Made by a program: the position numbers and the translations under genes. This document shows, one piece after another, positions 31,410 to 39,957 of a stretch of 45,016 nucleotides of DNA (position 1 is its first letter; every line of letters begins with the position of its first letter). The stretch spans positions 1-45,016 of the forward strand of contig JBAXAO010000008.1 in NCBI GenBank assembly GCA_037142435.1. The letters run 5' to 3'. Under the pieces are notes generated by a model. It was not told where the DNA came from and did not search any database. It worked only from the letters and a program-made list of their open reading frames with translations. This DNA comes from CAIMZW01 sp037142435 (GTDB lineage Bacteria > Actinomycetota > Actinomycetes > Nanopelagicales > Nanopelagicaceae).

Positions 31410-32495
31410 ATGGCCTCAGTCGTATTCGACAAAGCATCTCGAATCTATCCCGGCACAACTAAGCCGGCTGTAGATAAATTAGATCTCACCGTTAACGATG
31501 GCGAATTCCTCGTCCTCGTCGGACCATCAGGTTGCGGAAAGTCAACATCACTTCGCATGCTGGCAGGTCTTGAAGAGATCGACACCGGATCCATCCGCAT
31601 TGGCGATCGTGACGTCACCAACGTTGCACCAAAAGATCGCGACATTGCGATGGTTTTCCAGTCTTATGCTCTCTACCCACATATGTCGGTTGCAGAGAAC
31701 ATGGGCTTTGCCCTAAAAATTGCTGGCGTCGCTAAAGAAGAACGCGATCGTCGCGTTCTCGAAGCCGCCAAGCTACTCGATCTCGAGCCATACCTTGATC
31801 GCAAGCCAAAGGCACTTTCTGGTGGACAACGTCAGCGCGTTGCCATGGGTCGCGCCATTGTTCGCGAACCTCAGGTCTTCCTTATGGATGAACCTCTCTC
31901 TAACTTGGATGCCAAGCTTCGCGTCGCGACTCGTACCCAAATCGCAGCTCTCCAACGTCGTCTCGGAATCACAACGGTTTATGTAACCCACGATCAGGTC
32001 GAAGCTATGACCATGGGCGATCGCGTTGCGGTTTTGAAGGATGGCTTGCTTCAGCAAGTCGATACTCCTCGCAACTTGTACGACCACCCAGTAAATGCTT
32101 TCGTAGCTGGCTTCATTGGCTCACCAGCCATGAACTTGCTGAACGCACCTGTCGTCGGCGGCAAGGCCATGCTCGGTGATTTCCCTGTCGATGTTCCTGC
32201 CGGAGTCGGTTCAAGCGTCACCGTTGGTATTCGCCCAGAAGGATTCACACCTGCATCATCTGGCTTCCATGTATTGGTTGAAGTTGTTGAAGAACTTGGC
32301 GCAGATGCATTCGTCTACGGCAAGCCAGTCGACACCAATGTGAAGTTTGCAAATGCTGGCGATGAAGGCGCACAAGTAATTGTTCGTTGGGATCCAAAGA
32401 ATCCACCAAAGCCAGGCTCAACCATCACTGTTGGTGCCATTCCTACCGCAATTCACCTCTTCGATGCTGAAACTGGTCTTCGCATCGGAAAGTAA
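31410..32495 (+). CDS. MsiK/UgpC/MalK-type sugar ABC transporter ATPase
   Basis: A 361-residue single-domain ATPase of the CUT1 importer class. The ABC domain has Walker A GPSGCGKST near residue 38, signature LSGGQRQRVAMGRAIVREP near residue 137, Walker B VFLMDEPLSNLDAKLR, and the switch THDQVEAM. The C-terminal third is the MOE/TOBE-like regulatory domain (VGIRPEGF). It stands alone with no permease or binding protein nearby; in Streptomyces and other actinobacteria such an MsiK ATPase energises several sugar importers encoded elsewhere (inference here). Start ATG 31410 with AAGGAG 10 nt upstream. Followed by a bidirectional terminator. Confidence 0.94.
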   Translation: MASVVFDKASRIYPGTTKPAVDKLDLTVNDGEFLVLVGPSGCGKSTSLRMLAGLEEIDTGSIRIGDRDVTNVAPKDRDIAMVFQSYALYPHMSVAENMGFALKIAGVAKEERDRRVLEAAKLLDLEPYLDRKPKALSGGQRQRVAMGRAIVREPQVFLMDEPLSNLDAKLRVATRTQIAALQRRLGITTVYVTHDQVEAMTMGDRVAVLKDGLLQQVDTPRNLYDHPVNAFVAGFIGSPAMNLLNAPVVGGKAMLGDFPVDVPAGVGSSVTVGIRPEGFTPASSGFHVLVEVVEELGADAFVYGKPVDTNVKFANAGDEGAQVIVRWDPKNPPKPGSTITVGAIPTAIHLFDAETGLRIGK

Positions 32496-32507
32496 ATATC
32501 TTCAAAG

Positions 32508-32539
32508 AAAAACCCCCGGCCAGTTGGTCGGGGGTTTTT
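32508..32539. terminator. Bidirectional intrinsic terminator between MsiK-type gene and icd
   Basis: Arms AAAAACCCCCGGCC (32508-32521) and GGTCGGGGGTTTTT (32526-32539) with loop AGTT form a 14-bp stem containing one G-T pair. A T5 tract is present on either strand, so it can end both convergent transcripts. Confidence 0.93.
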
Positions 32540-32549
32540 CGTTGCGCTA

Positions 32550-33764
32550 TTACTTTAACTTTGCCTGCAGATTCTCATCGATCGCTGCCAAGAAATCTTG
32601 GGTATTAAGCCAAGGGGCATCCTTAGAGATGAGCAGTGCCAAATCCTTAGTCATCTTGCCGGACTCAACGGTTTCGATGCAGACGGCTTCTAGGTTCTTT
32701 GCAAAGGCGGCAAGCTCTGGATTGTTATCCAACTTTGCACGGTGGGAAAGACCTTGAGTCCATGCGAAAATGGAAGCGATTGGGTTAGTCGAAGTTGGCT
32801 TACCTTTTTGGTGATCACGGTAGTGACGCGTCACTGTGCCGTGAGCGGCCTCGGATTCGACGGTCTTTCCATCTGGAGTCATTAAGACTGAGGTCATCAA
32901 ACCCAGTGAGCCGTAACCTTGTGCGACGGTATCTGATTGAACATCGCCGTCGTAGTTCTTACATGCCCATACATATCCACCAGGCATGCGCAGCGACATG
33001 GCCACCATGTCATCAATCAATCGGTGCTCGTACCAAATGCCAAGTGCTTCAAATTGATCCTTGAATTCGGCTTGGTAGATCTCCTCAAAGATATCCTTGA
33101 AGCGTCCGTCGTAAGCCTTCAAGATGGTGTTCTTGGTAGAGAGGTAAACCGGAAACTTACGGACGATGCCATAGTTCAGTGACGCGCGAGCAAAATCACG
33201 AATCGAGTCATCAAGGTTGTACATCGCCATAGTTACGCCTGAGCCCGGGAAGTTGAATACTTCGTGCTCAATCTTTTCGCCGCCATCTTCAGGGACGAAT
33301 GTGATGGTGAGTTTGCCCTTGCCAGGAATTCGAAAGTCGGTAGCGCGGTATTGATCACCGAAAGCGTGACGACCAATAACGATTGGCTTGGTCCAGTGAG
33401 GGACCAATCGAGGAACGTTACTGATAATGATCGGCTCACGGAAAATAACGCCGCCTAAGATATTTCGGACGGTGCCATTAGGCGACTTCCACATCTTCTT
33501 GAGGCCAAATTCTTCAACTCGAGCTTCATCTGGAGTGATGGTCGCACACTTAACTCCTACGCCATGCTTCAAGATGGCGTGAGCAGAGTCAATCGTGACC
33601 TGATCATCAGTGGCATCCCGATTTTCGATACTGAGGTCGTAGTAGTCAAGATTTACATCTAAGTAGGGCAGAATCAATTTATCTTTAATGAATTGCCAGA
33701 TGATGCGAGTCATCTCATCGCCGTCGAGTTCGACGACTGTGCCTTCAACCTTAATCTTTGACAT
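32550..33764 (-). CDS. icd: NADP-dependent isocitrate dehydrogenase, homodimeric eukaryote-like type
   Basis: TCA-cycle enzyme oxidising isocitrate to 2-oxoglutarate with NADP. The 404 residues match the type II (eukaryotic-like) IDH: VELDGDEMTRIIWQFIKDKLI at the N-terminus, KCATITPDEARVEEFGLKKMWKSPNGTVRN near residue 75, the metal-binding YDGDVQSDTVAQGYGSLGLM near residue 270, and SEAAHGTVTRHYRDHQKG near residue 305. Start ATG 33764 with AAGGA upstream, 16 nt after mdh. The folD-DUF3017-mdh-icd order is familiar from Actinobacteria. Convergent with the MsiK-type gene across the shared terminator. Confidence 0.97.
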   Translation of the reverse strand: MSKIKVEGTVVELDGDEMTRIIWQFIKDKLILPYLDVNLDYYDLSIENRDATDDQVTIDSAHAILKHGVGVKCATITPDEARVEEFGLKKMWKSPNGTVRNILGGVIFREPIIISNVPRLVPHWTKPIVIGRHAFGDQYRATDFRIPGKGKLTITFVPEDGGEKIEHEVFNFPGSGVTMAMYNLDDSIRDFARASLNYGIVRKFPVYLSTKNTILKAYDGRFKDIFEEIYQAEFKDQFEALGIWYEHRLIDDMVAMSLRMPGGYVWACKNYDGDVQSDTVAQGYGSLGLMTSVLMTPDGKTVESEAAHGTVTRHYRDHQKGKPTSTNPIASIFAWTQGLSHRAKLDNNPELAAFAKNLEAVCIETVESGKMTKDLALLISKDAPWLNTQDFLAAIDENLQAKLK

Positions 33765-33780
33765 CTATTTTCCTTTTCTC

Positions 33781-34737
33781 TTACAGATCTTTAACATCGG
33801 ATTGTTTTGCACGAACTGCTTCAGCAGCAACTTTGAGTGCTTCGAGTTCAGATGCTGTGAGATTTCCTTCGACAACCTTGCGGATTCCGGTACGGCCGAT
33901 TTCAGCTTCGACGCCGAGATAAACGCCAGAAATTCCGTATTCGCCGTCGACCCATGCACAGACCGGCATTACTGCGCCTGAATCTTCGATAACTGCTTTC
34001 GCCATACGAGCAGCGGCGGCAGATGGTGCGTAATAAGCAGAACCGGTTTTGAGAAGGGCTACTACTTCGGCGCCACCATTTCGGGTGCGATCTACTAATT
34101 CGGAAATATCGGCCTCGCTGAGGAAGTTGGTCAGCGGTTGGCCATTGACGGTGCAACGGCTTGGAACTGGAACCATCGTGTCGCCGTGAGAGCCAAGAGT
34201 TAGGGTTTTAACTGATCCAACTTCAACTGCCAATTTTTCAGCGACAAAATGTGTGAAGCGCGCGGTATCTAACATTCCAGCTTGTCCCATAACGCGGTTG
34301 TATGGAAAAGCAGTAGCAATTTGAGTAAGCGCAGTCATTTCGTCCAACGGATTGGAGACGACGATGATGACCGCATTAGGTGAATGCTTTGCGATATTTT
34401 CGGCAACGCCGCGAACGATTCCGGCGTTGACGCCGATGAGATCCATTCGGCTCATGCCTGGCTTGCGGGGCAAACCAGCAGTAATAACTACAACGTCGGA
34501 GTTGGCTGTGGCTTCATAGCCACCGCCCTCAGCAGTGGTGGTTGCACCAATAACTTTTGTTTCAAAGCCTTCGATCGAACGCGATTGGTTCATATCCAGC
34601 GCTAAACCTTCGGGTTTGCCTTCAACAATGTCAGTAAGAACAACGGTCTCCAAAATGTCATATTCGGCTAAACGAAGCGCTGTGGTTGAACCGTAGAATC
34701 CTGAACCGATTACGGTTACTTTTCCTGATCTTTTCAT
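33781..34737 (-). CDS. mdh: Malate dehydrogenase (LDH-like family)
   Basis: NAD-dependent malate/oxaloacetate interconversion, 318 residues. The N-terminal Rossmann motif is VIGSGFYGSTTALRLAE, the substrate loop has AGLPRKPGMSRMDL with the arginine pair typical of malate dehydrogenases of this LDH-like group (LDH has Gln there), and the active-site His is in LGSHGDTMVPV near residue 175. ATG 34737 carries an AAGGGA Shine-Dalgarno; the extra 25 codons upstream overlap DUF3017 and are not conserved-looking. It lies between DUF3017 (26-nt gap) and icd (16-nt gap). Confidence 0.95.
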   Translation of the reverse strand: MKRSGKVTVIGSGFYGSTTALRLAEYDILETVVLTDIVEGKPEGLALDMNQSRSIEGFETKVIGATTTAEGGGYEATANSDVVVITAGLPRKPGMSRMDLIGVNAGIVRGVAENIAKHSPNAVIIVVSNPLDEMTALTQIATAFPYNRVMGQAGMLDTARFTHFVAEKLAVEVGSVKTLTLGSHGDTMVPVPSRCTVNGQPLTNFLSEADISELVDRTRNGGAEVVALLKTGSAYYAPSAAAARMAKAVIEDSGAVMPVCAWVDGEYGISGVYLGVEAEIGRTGIRKVVEGNLTASELEALKVAAEAVRAKQSDVKDL

Positions 34738-34763
34738 TTTTCCCTTTCGATCACTGTTGAATA

Positions 34764-34982
34764 TTACTTGGCGTGCGGCAGAGTCAGTGCCACGGCAAAG
34801 AGCACCAGACACATCCCCAATGGAATGATGAGTTCAATGCGACGCCTCGGTTTGGCGCCCAAGAAGTTGAGGGTCACGTACGTTGCAGTACCTAGAACCA
34901 ATGAAATCGCCCCTGTTCGTACTGAACCGTAAATACCTAGTGCGGTTCCAGTAACTATAAGGAAAAGGGCTGCAAATTTCAT
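34764..34982 (-). CDS. DUF3017 small membrane protein (72 aa)
   Basis: A 72-residue protein with two hydrophobic segments (AALFLIVTGTALGIYGSV and ISLVLGTATYVTLNFLG), a basic loop AKPRRRIE and a third hydrophobic stretch (LIIPLGMCLVLFAVALTL). Size, topology and position between folD and mdh match DUF3017, an actinobacterial family of unknown function. Its ATG overlaps the folD TGA (ATGA). Confidence 0.85.
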   Translation of the reverse strand: MKFAALFLIVTGTALGIYGSVRTGAISLVLGTATYVTLNFLGAKPRRRIELIIPLGMCLVLFAVALTLPHAK

Positions 34983-35827
34983 CGGTTCGCTTGTGCCATC
35001 TCCACCACATTTGTGAGCAACATGGCCCGCGTCATCGGACCGACTCCGCCAGGCATTGGCGCTATAAAAGAGGCAATTTCTGCAACACCTGGATGAACGT
35101 CGCCAAGCAAGCCGACTTCAGTTCGGGTAATTCCGACATCGAGAACTACGGCGCCAGCTTTGATCATCTCGGCCGTGAGGAAATGTGCCTTCCCGATGGC
35201 CGCAACAATGATGTCTGCTCGCTTTGTATGTTGAAGCACATCACGCGTACCGGTGTGAGTCATGGTCACTGTGGCATCGTCGCCTTTACGAGAAAGCAGA
35301 AGTCCTAATGGCCGACCCACGGTCAGTCCTCGCCCCATAACAACGACTTCCGCGCCGCGAGTGGAAATTCCGTAACGATGCAAAAGCTCGACGATTCCAC
35401 GTGGAGTACAAGGAAGCGGTGCTTTCTCCCCGATGACTAGTTTGCCCAAATTCAAGGGATGCAATCCATCGGCATCCTTGGACGGGTCAATGCTTTCTAA
35501 AACTTTATTGGCTGAAATACCTTGAGGTACTGGCAGCTGAACTATGTAGCCAGTGCATTCAGGACTGTTGTTGAGATCTGCGATTGCAGCAAGAACATCT
35601 GCCTCGGATGCTGTGGCGGGTAAGTCGACTCGGATAGAAGTAATGCCTACCTCGGCACAATCACGATGCTTGCCGGAAACATAAGAATGAGATCCCGGAT
35701 CATCGCCAACAAGTACCGTTCCGAGTCCAGGCTTGCGATCCATCTGCGAGACGAGCACCTTTAATTCCGATTTAATTTGGCTGGCAGTAGCTTTGCCATC
35801 AAGAATCTGTGCGCTCACGTGGCTCAT
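34979..35827 (-). CDS. folD: Bifunctional methylenetetrahydrofolate dehydrogenase / methenyltetrahydrofolate cyclohydrolase
   Basis: Makes 10-formyl-tetrahydrofolate, the one-carbon donor used by PurN and PurH, both encoded just upstream. The 282 residues show SYVSGKHRDCAEVGI with the catalytic Lys near residue 55, PVPQGISANKVLESIDPSKDADG, the NADP motif GRGLTVGRPLGLLL near residue 165, and the C-terminal PMPGGVGPMTRAMLL. ATG 35827 lies 41 nt after purH; the upstream TTAGG is a weak ribosome site and no TANNNT hexamer sits at leaderless spacing. Read-through from purH is likely. Confidence 0.96.
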   Translation of the reverse strand: MSHVSAQILDGKATASQIKSELKVLVSQMDRKPGLGTVLVGDDPGSHSYVSGKHRDCAEVGITSIRVDLPATASEADVLAAIADLNNSPECTGYIVQLPVPQGISANKVLESIDPSKDADGLHPLNLGKLVIGEKAPLPCTPRGIVELLHRYGISTRGAEVVVMGRGLTVGRPLGLLLSRKGDDATVTMTHTGTRDVLQHTKRADIIVAAIGKAHFLTAEMIKAGAVVLDVGITRTEVGLLGDVHPGVAEIASFIAPMPGGVGPMTRAMLLTNVVEMAQANR

Positions 35828-35868
35828 CCTAACTCTTCTTTTCGGGTCAAAATTTGTGGCAAAAGTGG

Positions 35869-37416
35869 CTACGCGTGCGAGAAGTGGCGCACTCCCGTGA
35901 AGAACATCGGGACATTGGCGGCAACTGCCGCTGCTATGACTTCTTCATCGCGCACACTGCCGCCAGGTTGAACAACGGCCGAAACTCCGGCATCTAGCAA
36001 AATCTGTAGGCCGTCAGCAAAAGGGAAAAAGGCATCGCTAGCAGCGACACTTCCGGCCGCCCGGTCACCAGCACGAGAGACAGCTAGGCGAGCAGAATCC
36101 ACCCGATTGACCTGGCCCATTCCGACCCCAACTGAAGAGCCAGATTTGGCTAGGAGAATCGCATTGCTCTTAACAGCGCGAACGCTGCGCCAGGCAAATT
36201 CCAAATCTAGTAATACTTGATCAGAGACGGGAGAGCCGGACACTTGCTTCCAACCTGAAGCCAGATCCCCTGGAACGTTTACTAGATCGGTTTCTTGAAT
36301 CAACATACCGCCGGAGACCGGTCGCATTTCAATGCTAGGAACTTGAAAGCCAGTCACCTCGAGAATTCTGATCGAAGGTTTGCGAGAAAGTATTTCTAAG
36401 GCTTCACTCTCATATCCTGGAGCAAGTACCACCTCAGTAAATATCTCAGAGAGCTTCTCGGCCATCTTTTTAGTGACCATACGATTTGCTGCCACAACAC
36501 CACCAAAGGCAGAAACGGGATCACAAGCATGTGCATTGGCATGTGCAAGATCGATCGAATCGGCAATAGCAATTCCGCAGGGATTGGCATGTTTGATGAT
36601 GGCTACGCATGGCTGGGCATGATCGTAAGCAGCACGTAATGCGGCATCGCCATCCGTGTAATTATTGAAAGACATCTCTTTGCCGTGCAGTTGACGTGCA
36701 TTAGCGATGCCCACCGACGAATTCACCGCGCTGGCGTAAAGCGCGGCGCTCTGATGTGGATTTTCGCCATATCGTAAATCTGCGCTCTTGCTCCAAACCT
36801 CTGCACGCCATTCAGAAGAAGATTCTGTTTGTTCTCCGAGCCATGTGGCGATGGTCGCGTCATATTGTGCGGTGGTTCGATACGTTGCCATTGCCAGACG
36901 TAATCGCTGATCGTGAGTGAAACCGCCATTTTCTAGCGCCGTCATCAACAACGGGTATTGGGATGGGTCAGAAATAACCGCTAGCGATTTGTGGTTCTTG
37001 GCCGACCCACGGAGCATGCTCGGTCCACCGATATCAATTTGTTCAATACATTCTTCAAAGCTGGCCCCAGAGGCAAGCGTTTGTGCGAACGGGTAAAGAT
37101 TGATCACCACAAGATCGAAGGTTGCAATTCCTTGACCGGCCAACTGCTCGAGATGGGATGGGTCGGTTTGATCAGCAAGCAAACCACCATGAATTCGGGG
37201 GTGCAAAGTCTTCACTCTTCCGCCCAGCATTTCGGGAAAACCGGTGTACTCCTCAACTGGAATGACTGGGATGCCAGCTGCTTGTAGAGTCTTAGCGGTG
37301 GAACCAGTGGATAAAATTTCTACGCCAGATCGGTGCAAAGCCGCACCTATTTCCACCAAACCTACTTTGTTGTAGACGCTAACAAGTGCACGGCGAATCG
37401 CCTTCTTTTCAGTCAT
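35869..37416 (-). CDS. purH: Bifunctional AICAR formyltransferase / IMP cyclohydrolase
   Basis: Final two steps of IMP synthesis, 515 residues. The N-terminal IMP cyclohydrolase (MGS-like) domain shows SVYNKVGLVEIG, STGSTAKTLQAAGI and GRVKTLHPRIHGG. The C-terminal AICAR formyltransferase has RYGENPHQSAALY, ELHGKEMSFNNYTD-like (RQLHGKEMSFNNYTD), KHANPCG and the closing block DAFFPFADGLQILLDAG. ATG overlaps the purN TGA (ATGA). The order perM-purN-purH is also found in M. tuberculosis (Rv0955-0957). Confidence 0.97.
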   Translation of the reverse strand: MTEKKAIRRALVSVYNKVGLVEIGAALHRSGVEILSTGSTAKTLQAAGIPVIPVEEYTGFPEMLGGRVKTLHPRIHGGLLADQTDPSHLEQLAGQGIATFDLVVINLYPFAQTLASGASFEECIEQIDIGGPSMLRGSAKNHKSLAVISDPSQYPLLMTALENGGFTHDQRLRLAMATYRTTAQYDATIATWLGEQTESSSEWRAEVWSKSADLRYGENPHQSAALYASAVNSSVGIANARQLHGKEMSFNNYTDGDAALRAAYDHAQPCVAIIKHANPCGIAIADSIDLAHANAHACDPVSAFGGVVAANRMVTKKMAEKLSEIFTEVVLAPGYESEALEILSRKPSIRILEVTGFQVPSIEMRPVSGGMLIQETDLVNVPGDLASGWKQVSGSPVSDQVLLDLEFAWRSVRAVKSNAILLAKSGSSVGVGMGQVNRVDSARLAVSRAGDRAAGSVAASDAFFPFADGLQILLDAGVSAVVQPGGSVRDEEVIAAAVAANVPMFFTGVRHFSHA

Positions 37417-37979
37417 TTCTCTCCTGCTGCGATGAGGGTTTGTAGCGTCTCGACTATGAGCTTGCGTTCGACAATCTTAATGCGCTCGTGCAATGCGCTT
37501 TCGTCATCTCCTGGTTGGATTGCCACTTTAACCTGGGCAATTACTTCGCCAGTATCAACGCCTTCATCCACCCAATGAACGCTCGACCCGGTCTCAACTA
37601 CGCCCGCCGCCAGTGCATCCCGAACCGCATGCGCGCCCGGAAATAATGGCAAGAGAGCAGGGTGCGTATTAATAACCTTGAAATGTCGAACAAATTCCGG
37701 AGCCAGAATTCGCATGAAGCCAGCACTCACGACCAGATCTGGTTGATGATCAGAAACCAAATTAAACAAATCGCCATTCCACAACGAGCGGTCCTTGTTC
37801 ATGGGCAAGAGGTGGTGATCAATGTGATGTGTCTTAGCTCGCTCCAAAATCGGAGCTTCTTGATCTGAAATGATGGTCGCAATCTCTGCAGCAAGCAGCC
37901 CTGATTCGCACGCATCGATGATGGATTGGGCGAGAGATCCAGAACCAGATGCAAGAATCACCAATTGAAATTTAGGCAC
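37413..37979 (-). CDS. purN: Phosphoribosylglycinamide formyltransferase
   Basis: Transfers formyl from 10-formyl-THF to GAR, 188 residues. LVILASGSGSLAQSIID is the substrate phosphate loop, VSAGFMRILAPEFVRHFKVINTHPALLPLFPG carries the catalytic Asn and His with the HPALLP motif, and VDTGEVIAQ holds the Asp. Start GTG 37979 overlaps the perM stop by 8 nt (GTGCCTAA). It is translationally linked at both ends, to perM upstream and purH downstream. Confidence 0.96.
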   Translation of the reverse strand: MPKFQLVILASGSGSLAQSIIDACESGLLAAEIATIISDQEAPILERAKTHHIDHHLLPMNKDRSLWNGDLFNLVSDHQPDLVVSAGFMRILAPEFVRHFKVINTHPALLPLFPGAHAVRDALAAGVVETGSSVHWVDEGVDTGEVIAQVKVAIQPGDDESALHERIKIVERKLIVETLQTLIAAGEK

Positions 37980-39063
37980 GGTCTCTTACCTTCCTAAAAC
38001 CCAGCGGCAGGTACTGGGTCAGCACTGCAAATACGATTATCGAAAAGAGAATTGCCGCTGGCAGTTTCCACCAAATAACTCCCACTGGCGACATCGCTGA
38101 AGTCACTAATTCACCGGAGGCAAGATAAGAAATTGCGCCTACAACGAGTCCAATAAAAAGCAAGGACTTCACTAGTGAAACTTGTCGATCGCGGAATCTT
38201 GATTTCATAACATTAATGTTGATAACTACGATCAATGCCGCCAGTAAGCCAAGTATTGAAAAATACGTTATTGATTTATGAACACCTGTAGGTAACGCGC
38301 CGAGTAATGGTATCGCTGGTAACTCATGCAAAGTGAAATGTGCCGGAGATATGTGAGTACCCGCCCCTAAAGAAAACCCAAAGCCTGATGCATAGGAGAT
38401 AGCGCTAATTGCCAAATTGGGTAAATAGAGAACTTGCAATAAAAGAAAAAGCACTCCACCGACTAAGCCTGGATGAGTTACGGTTGTTAGATCTTTTACG
38501 ATCGAGAAATGGGCGGCTAGAGAAATCCCGACAGCAATTGCCCCTATCCCCCACAACACCGAGATCACATATGCGGGAAACTTAACAAAGTGCAGTCGTG
38601 CGGCATCAAAATCAATTGTTGCCAGCAAAGCCAAAATCAGACTAAACGCGGTTGCCAAATACCAAACAGGACGGACGCCATGTGCCATGGAGAGAAAAGC
38701 AATCCCAGTAGCCAACCCTGCATAGAAAAGTGAAAAGAAAATTCGAGCGCCACGAACATTTTCAAATTCATTGCTGAGCCGATTAAAACTGCTGCGTACT
38801 GCTAGGAATGGAAAGATCAAGGCACCGATAGGCAAGTATGAAAGTAGACCCGGAATATCAGTTGGTGGCAGCAATAAATGAAACGGAACTTGATGTGAAC
38901 CCAGCCAAAACCAGAGCGCAGCCCGAATAGGGTCAGTCGTATTTCCGGCGCTGCTACCTGCGGTAGCCCAGGCGGTCAGCGAAAGAAATGCGGTGGGGAA
39001 GAGAACCAGAGCAACACTTCTGAGCGCCTGTTGGAGCGAGAGCAGAAGGATGCGCCGCAGCAT
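37972..39063 (-). CDS. DUF6350 / PerM-like integral membrane protein
   Basis: A 363-residue membrane protein with roughly nine hydrophobic segments (for example ALVLFPTAFLSLTAWATAG, SYLPIGALIFPFLAV, IFFSLFYAGLATGIAFLSM, WYLATAFSLILALLA, LVGGVLFLLLQVLYL, YFSILGLLAALIVVIN, and a final LPAAILFSIIVFAVLT). Its position between sucD and purN is that of PerM (Rv0955) in M. tuberculosis, which supports cell division by stabilising FtsB; the family label DUF6350 is used widely in Actinobacteria. The cell-division role here is inferred from synteny and topology. ATG 39063 lies 12 nt after sucD with AGGG upstream. Confidence 0.85.
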   Translation of the reverse strand: MLRRILLLSLQQALRSVALVLFPTAFLSLTAWATAGSSAGNTTDPIRAALWFWLGSHQVPFHLLLPPTDIPGLLSYLPIGALIFPFLAVRSSFNRLSNEFENVRGARIFFSLFYAGLATGIAFLSMAHGVRPVWYLATAFSLILALLATIDFDAARLHFVKFPAYVISVLWGIGAIAVGISLAAHFSIVKDLTTVTHPGLVGGVLFLLLQVLYLPNLAISAISYASGFGFSLGAGTHISPAHFTLHELPAIPLLGALPTGVHKSITYFSILGLLAALIVVININVMKSRFRDRQVSLVKSLLFIGLVVGAISYLASGELVTSAMSPVGVIWWKLPAAILFSIIVFAVLTQYLPLGFRKVRDRA

Positions 39064-39075
39064 TAATTACCCTAA

Positions 39076-39957
39076 TTAACCTTGGAGGATCTTTCGCATG
39101 AGTGCGGCAGTCTCGCTTGGCGTTTTGCCGACAGCAACACCGACTGCTTCTAGTGCCTCTTTCTTAGCCGCAGCCGTTCCAGAAGATCCGGAAACGATCG
39201 CTCCAGCATGACCCATGGTCTTACCCTCGGGTGCAGTAAATCCAGCAACGTAACCGACAACTGGCTTAGTGACATATTCGCCGATAAATGCGGCGGCACG
39301 TTCTTCAGCATCGCCACCGATCTCGCCAATCATGACGATGGCATCGGTATCAGGATCATCCTGAAATGCGCGGAGGCAATCAATGTGTGTTGTACCGATG
39401 ATGGGATCTCCACCAATTCCGACAGCTGTGCTGAATCCGAAATCGCGGAGCTCGTACATCATTTGATAGGTCAAAGTTCCAGATTTAGAAACTAGACCAA
39501 TTCTTCCAGGGCCGGTGATGTCGGCTGGAATAATTCCGATGTTGGATTTACCGGGGCTGATCAGTCCTGGGCAGTTAGGTCCGATGAGACGTGTTGTGCC
39601 CTTACTTTCTGCGTATGCGTAAAAAGCCGCCGAATCATGAACTGGAATTCCCTCGGTAATAACGACGACGATTGGCAAAGCAGCATCAATGGCGTCAATG
39701 ACCGCCGCCTTTGCAAACTTTGGTGGCACGAAAATTACCGAAGCGTTGGCGCCTGTTGCTGCCACTGCTTCGCTCACCGAGTTGAATACTGGAATTTGTT
39801 GGCCGTCCATATCGACAACTTGGCCACCTTTGCCTGGTGTAACTCCGCCGACAATCTTGGTGCCTGATGCCAGCATGCGCTTAGTGTGTTTGGTTCCTTC
39901 AGAACCTGTCATGCCTTGAACGAGAACTTTCGAGTTCTCATTGATAAAGATCGCCAT
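39076..39957 (-). CDS. sucD: Succinyl-CoA synthetase (ADP-forming) alpha subunit
   Basis: CoA- and phosphohistidine-bearing subunit of the TCA-cycle ligase, 293 residues. It shows VQGMTGSEGTKHTKRML at the N-terminus (CoA binding), NCPGLISPGKSNIGI near residue 124, IGLVSKSGTLTYQM, EIGGDAEERAAAF, and the phosphohistidine loop GHAGAIVSGSSGTA near residue 245. ATG shares a base with the sucC TAA (TAATG). Partner of the beta subunit encoded at 39957-41117. Confidence 0.97.
   Translation of the reverse strand: MAIFINENSKVLVQGMTGSEGTKHTKRMLASGTKIVGGVTPGKGGQVVDMDGQQIPVFNSVSEAVAATGANASVIFVPPKFAKAAVIDAIDAALPIVVVITEGIPVHDSAAFYAYAESKGTTRLIGPNCPGLISPGKSNIGIIPADITGPGRIGLVSKSGTLTYQMMYELRDFGFSTAVGIGGDPIIGTTHIDCLRAFQDDPDTDAIVMIGEIGGDAEERAAAFIGEYVTKPVVGYVAGFTAPEGKTMGHAGAIVSGSSGTAAAKKEALEAVGVAVGKTPSETAALMRKILQG

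Noticed and set aside
34738..34812. 25-residue extension of malate dehydrogenase
   Set aside because: It overlaps the DUF3017 gene and precedes the Rossmann motif without conservation; ATG 34737 has an AAGGGA Shine-Dalgarno.
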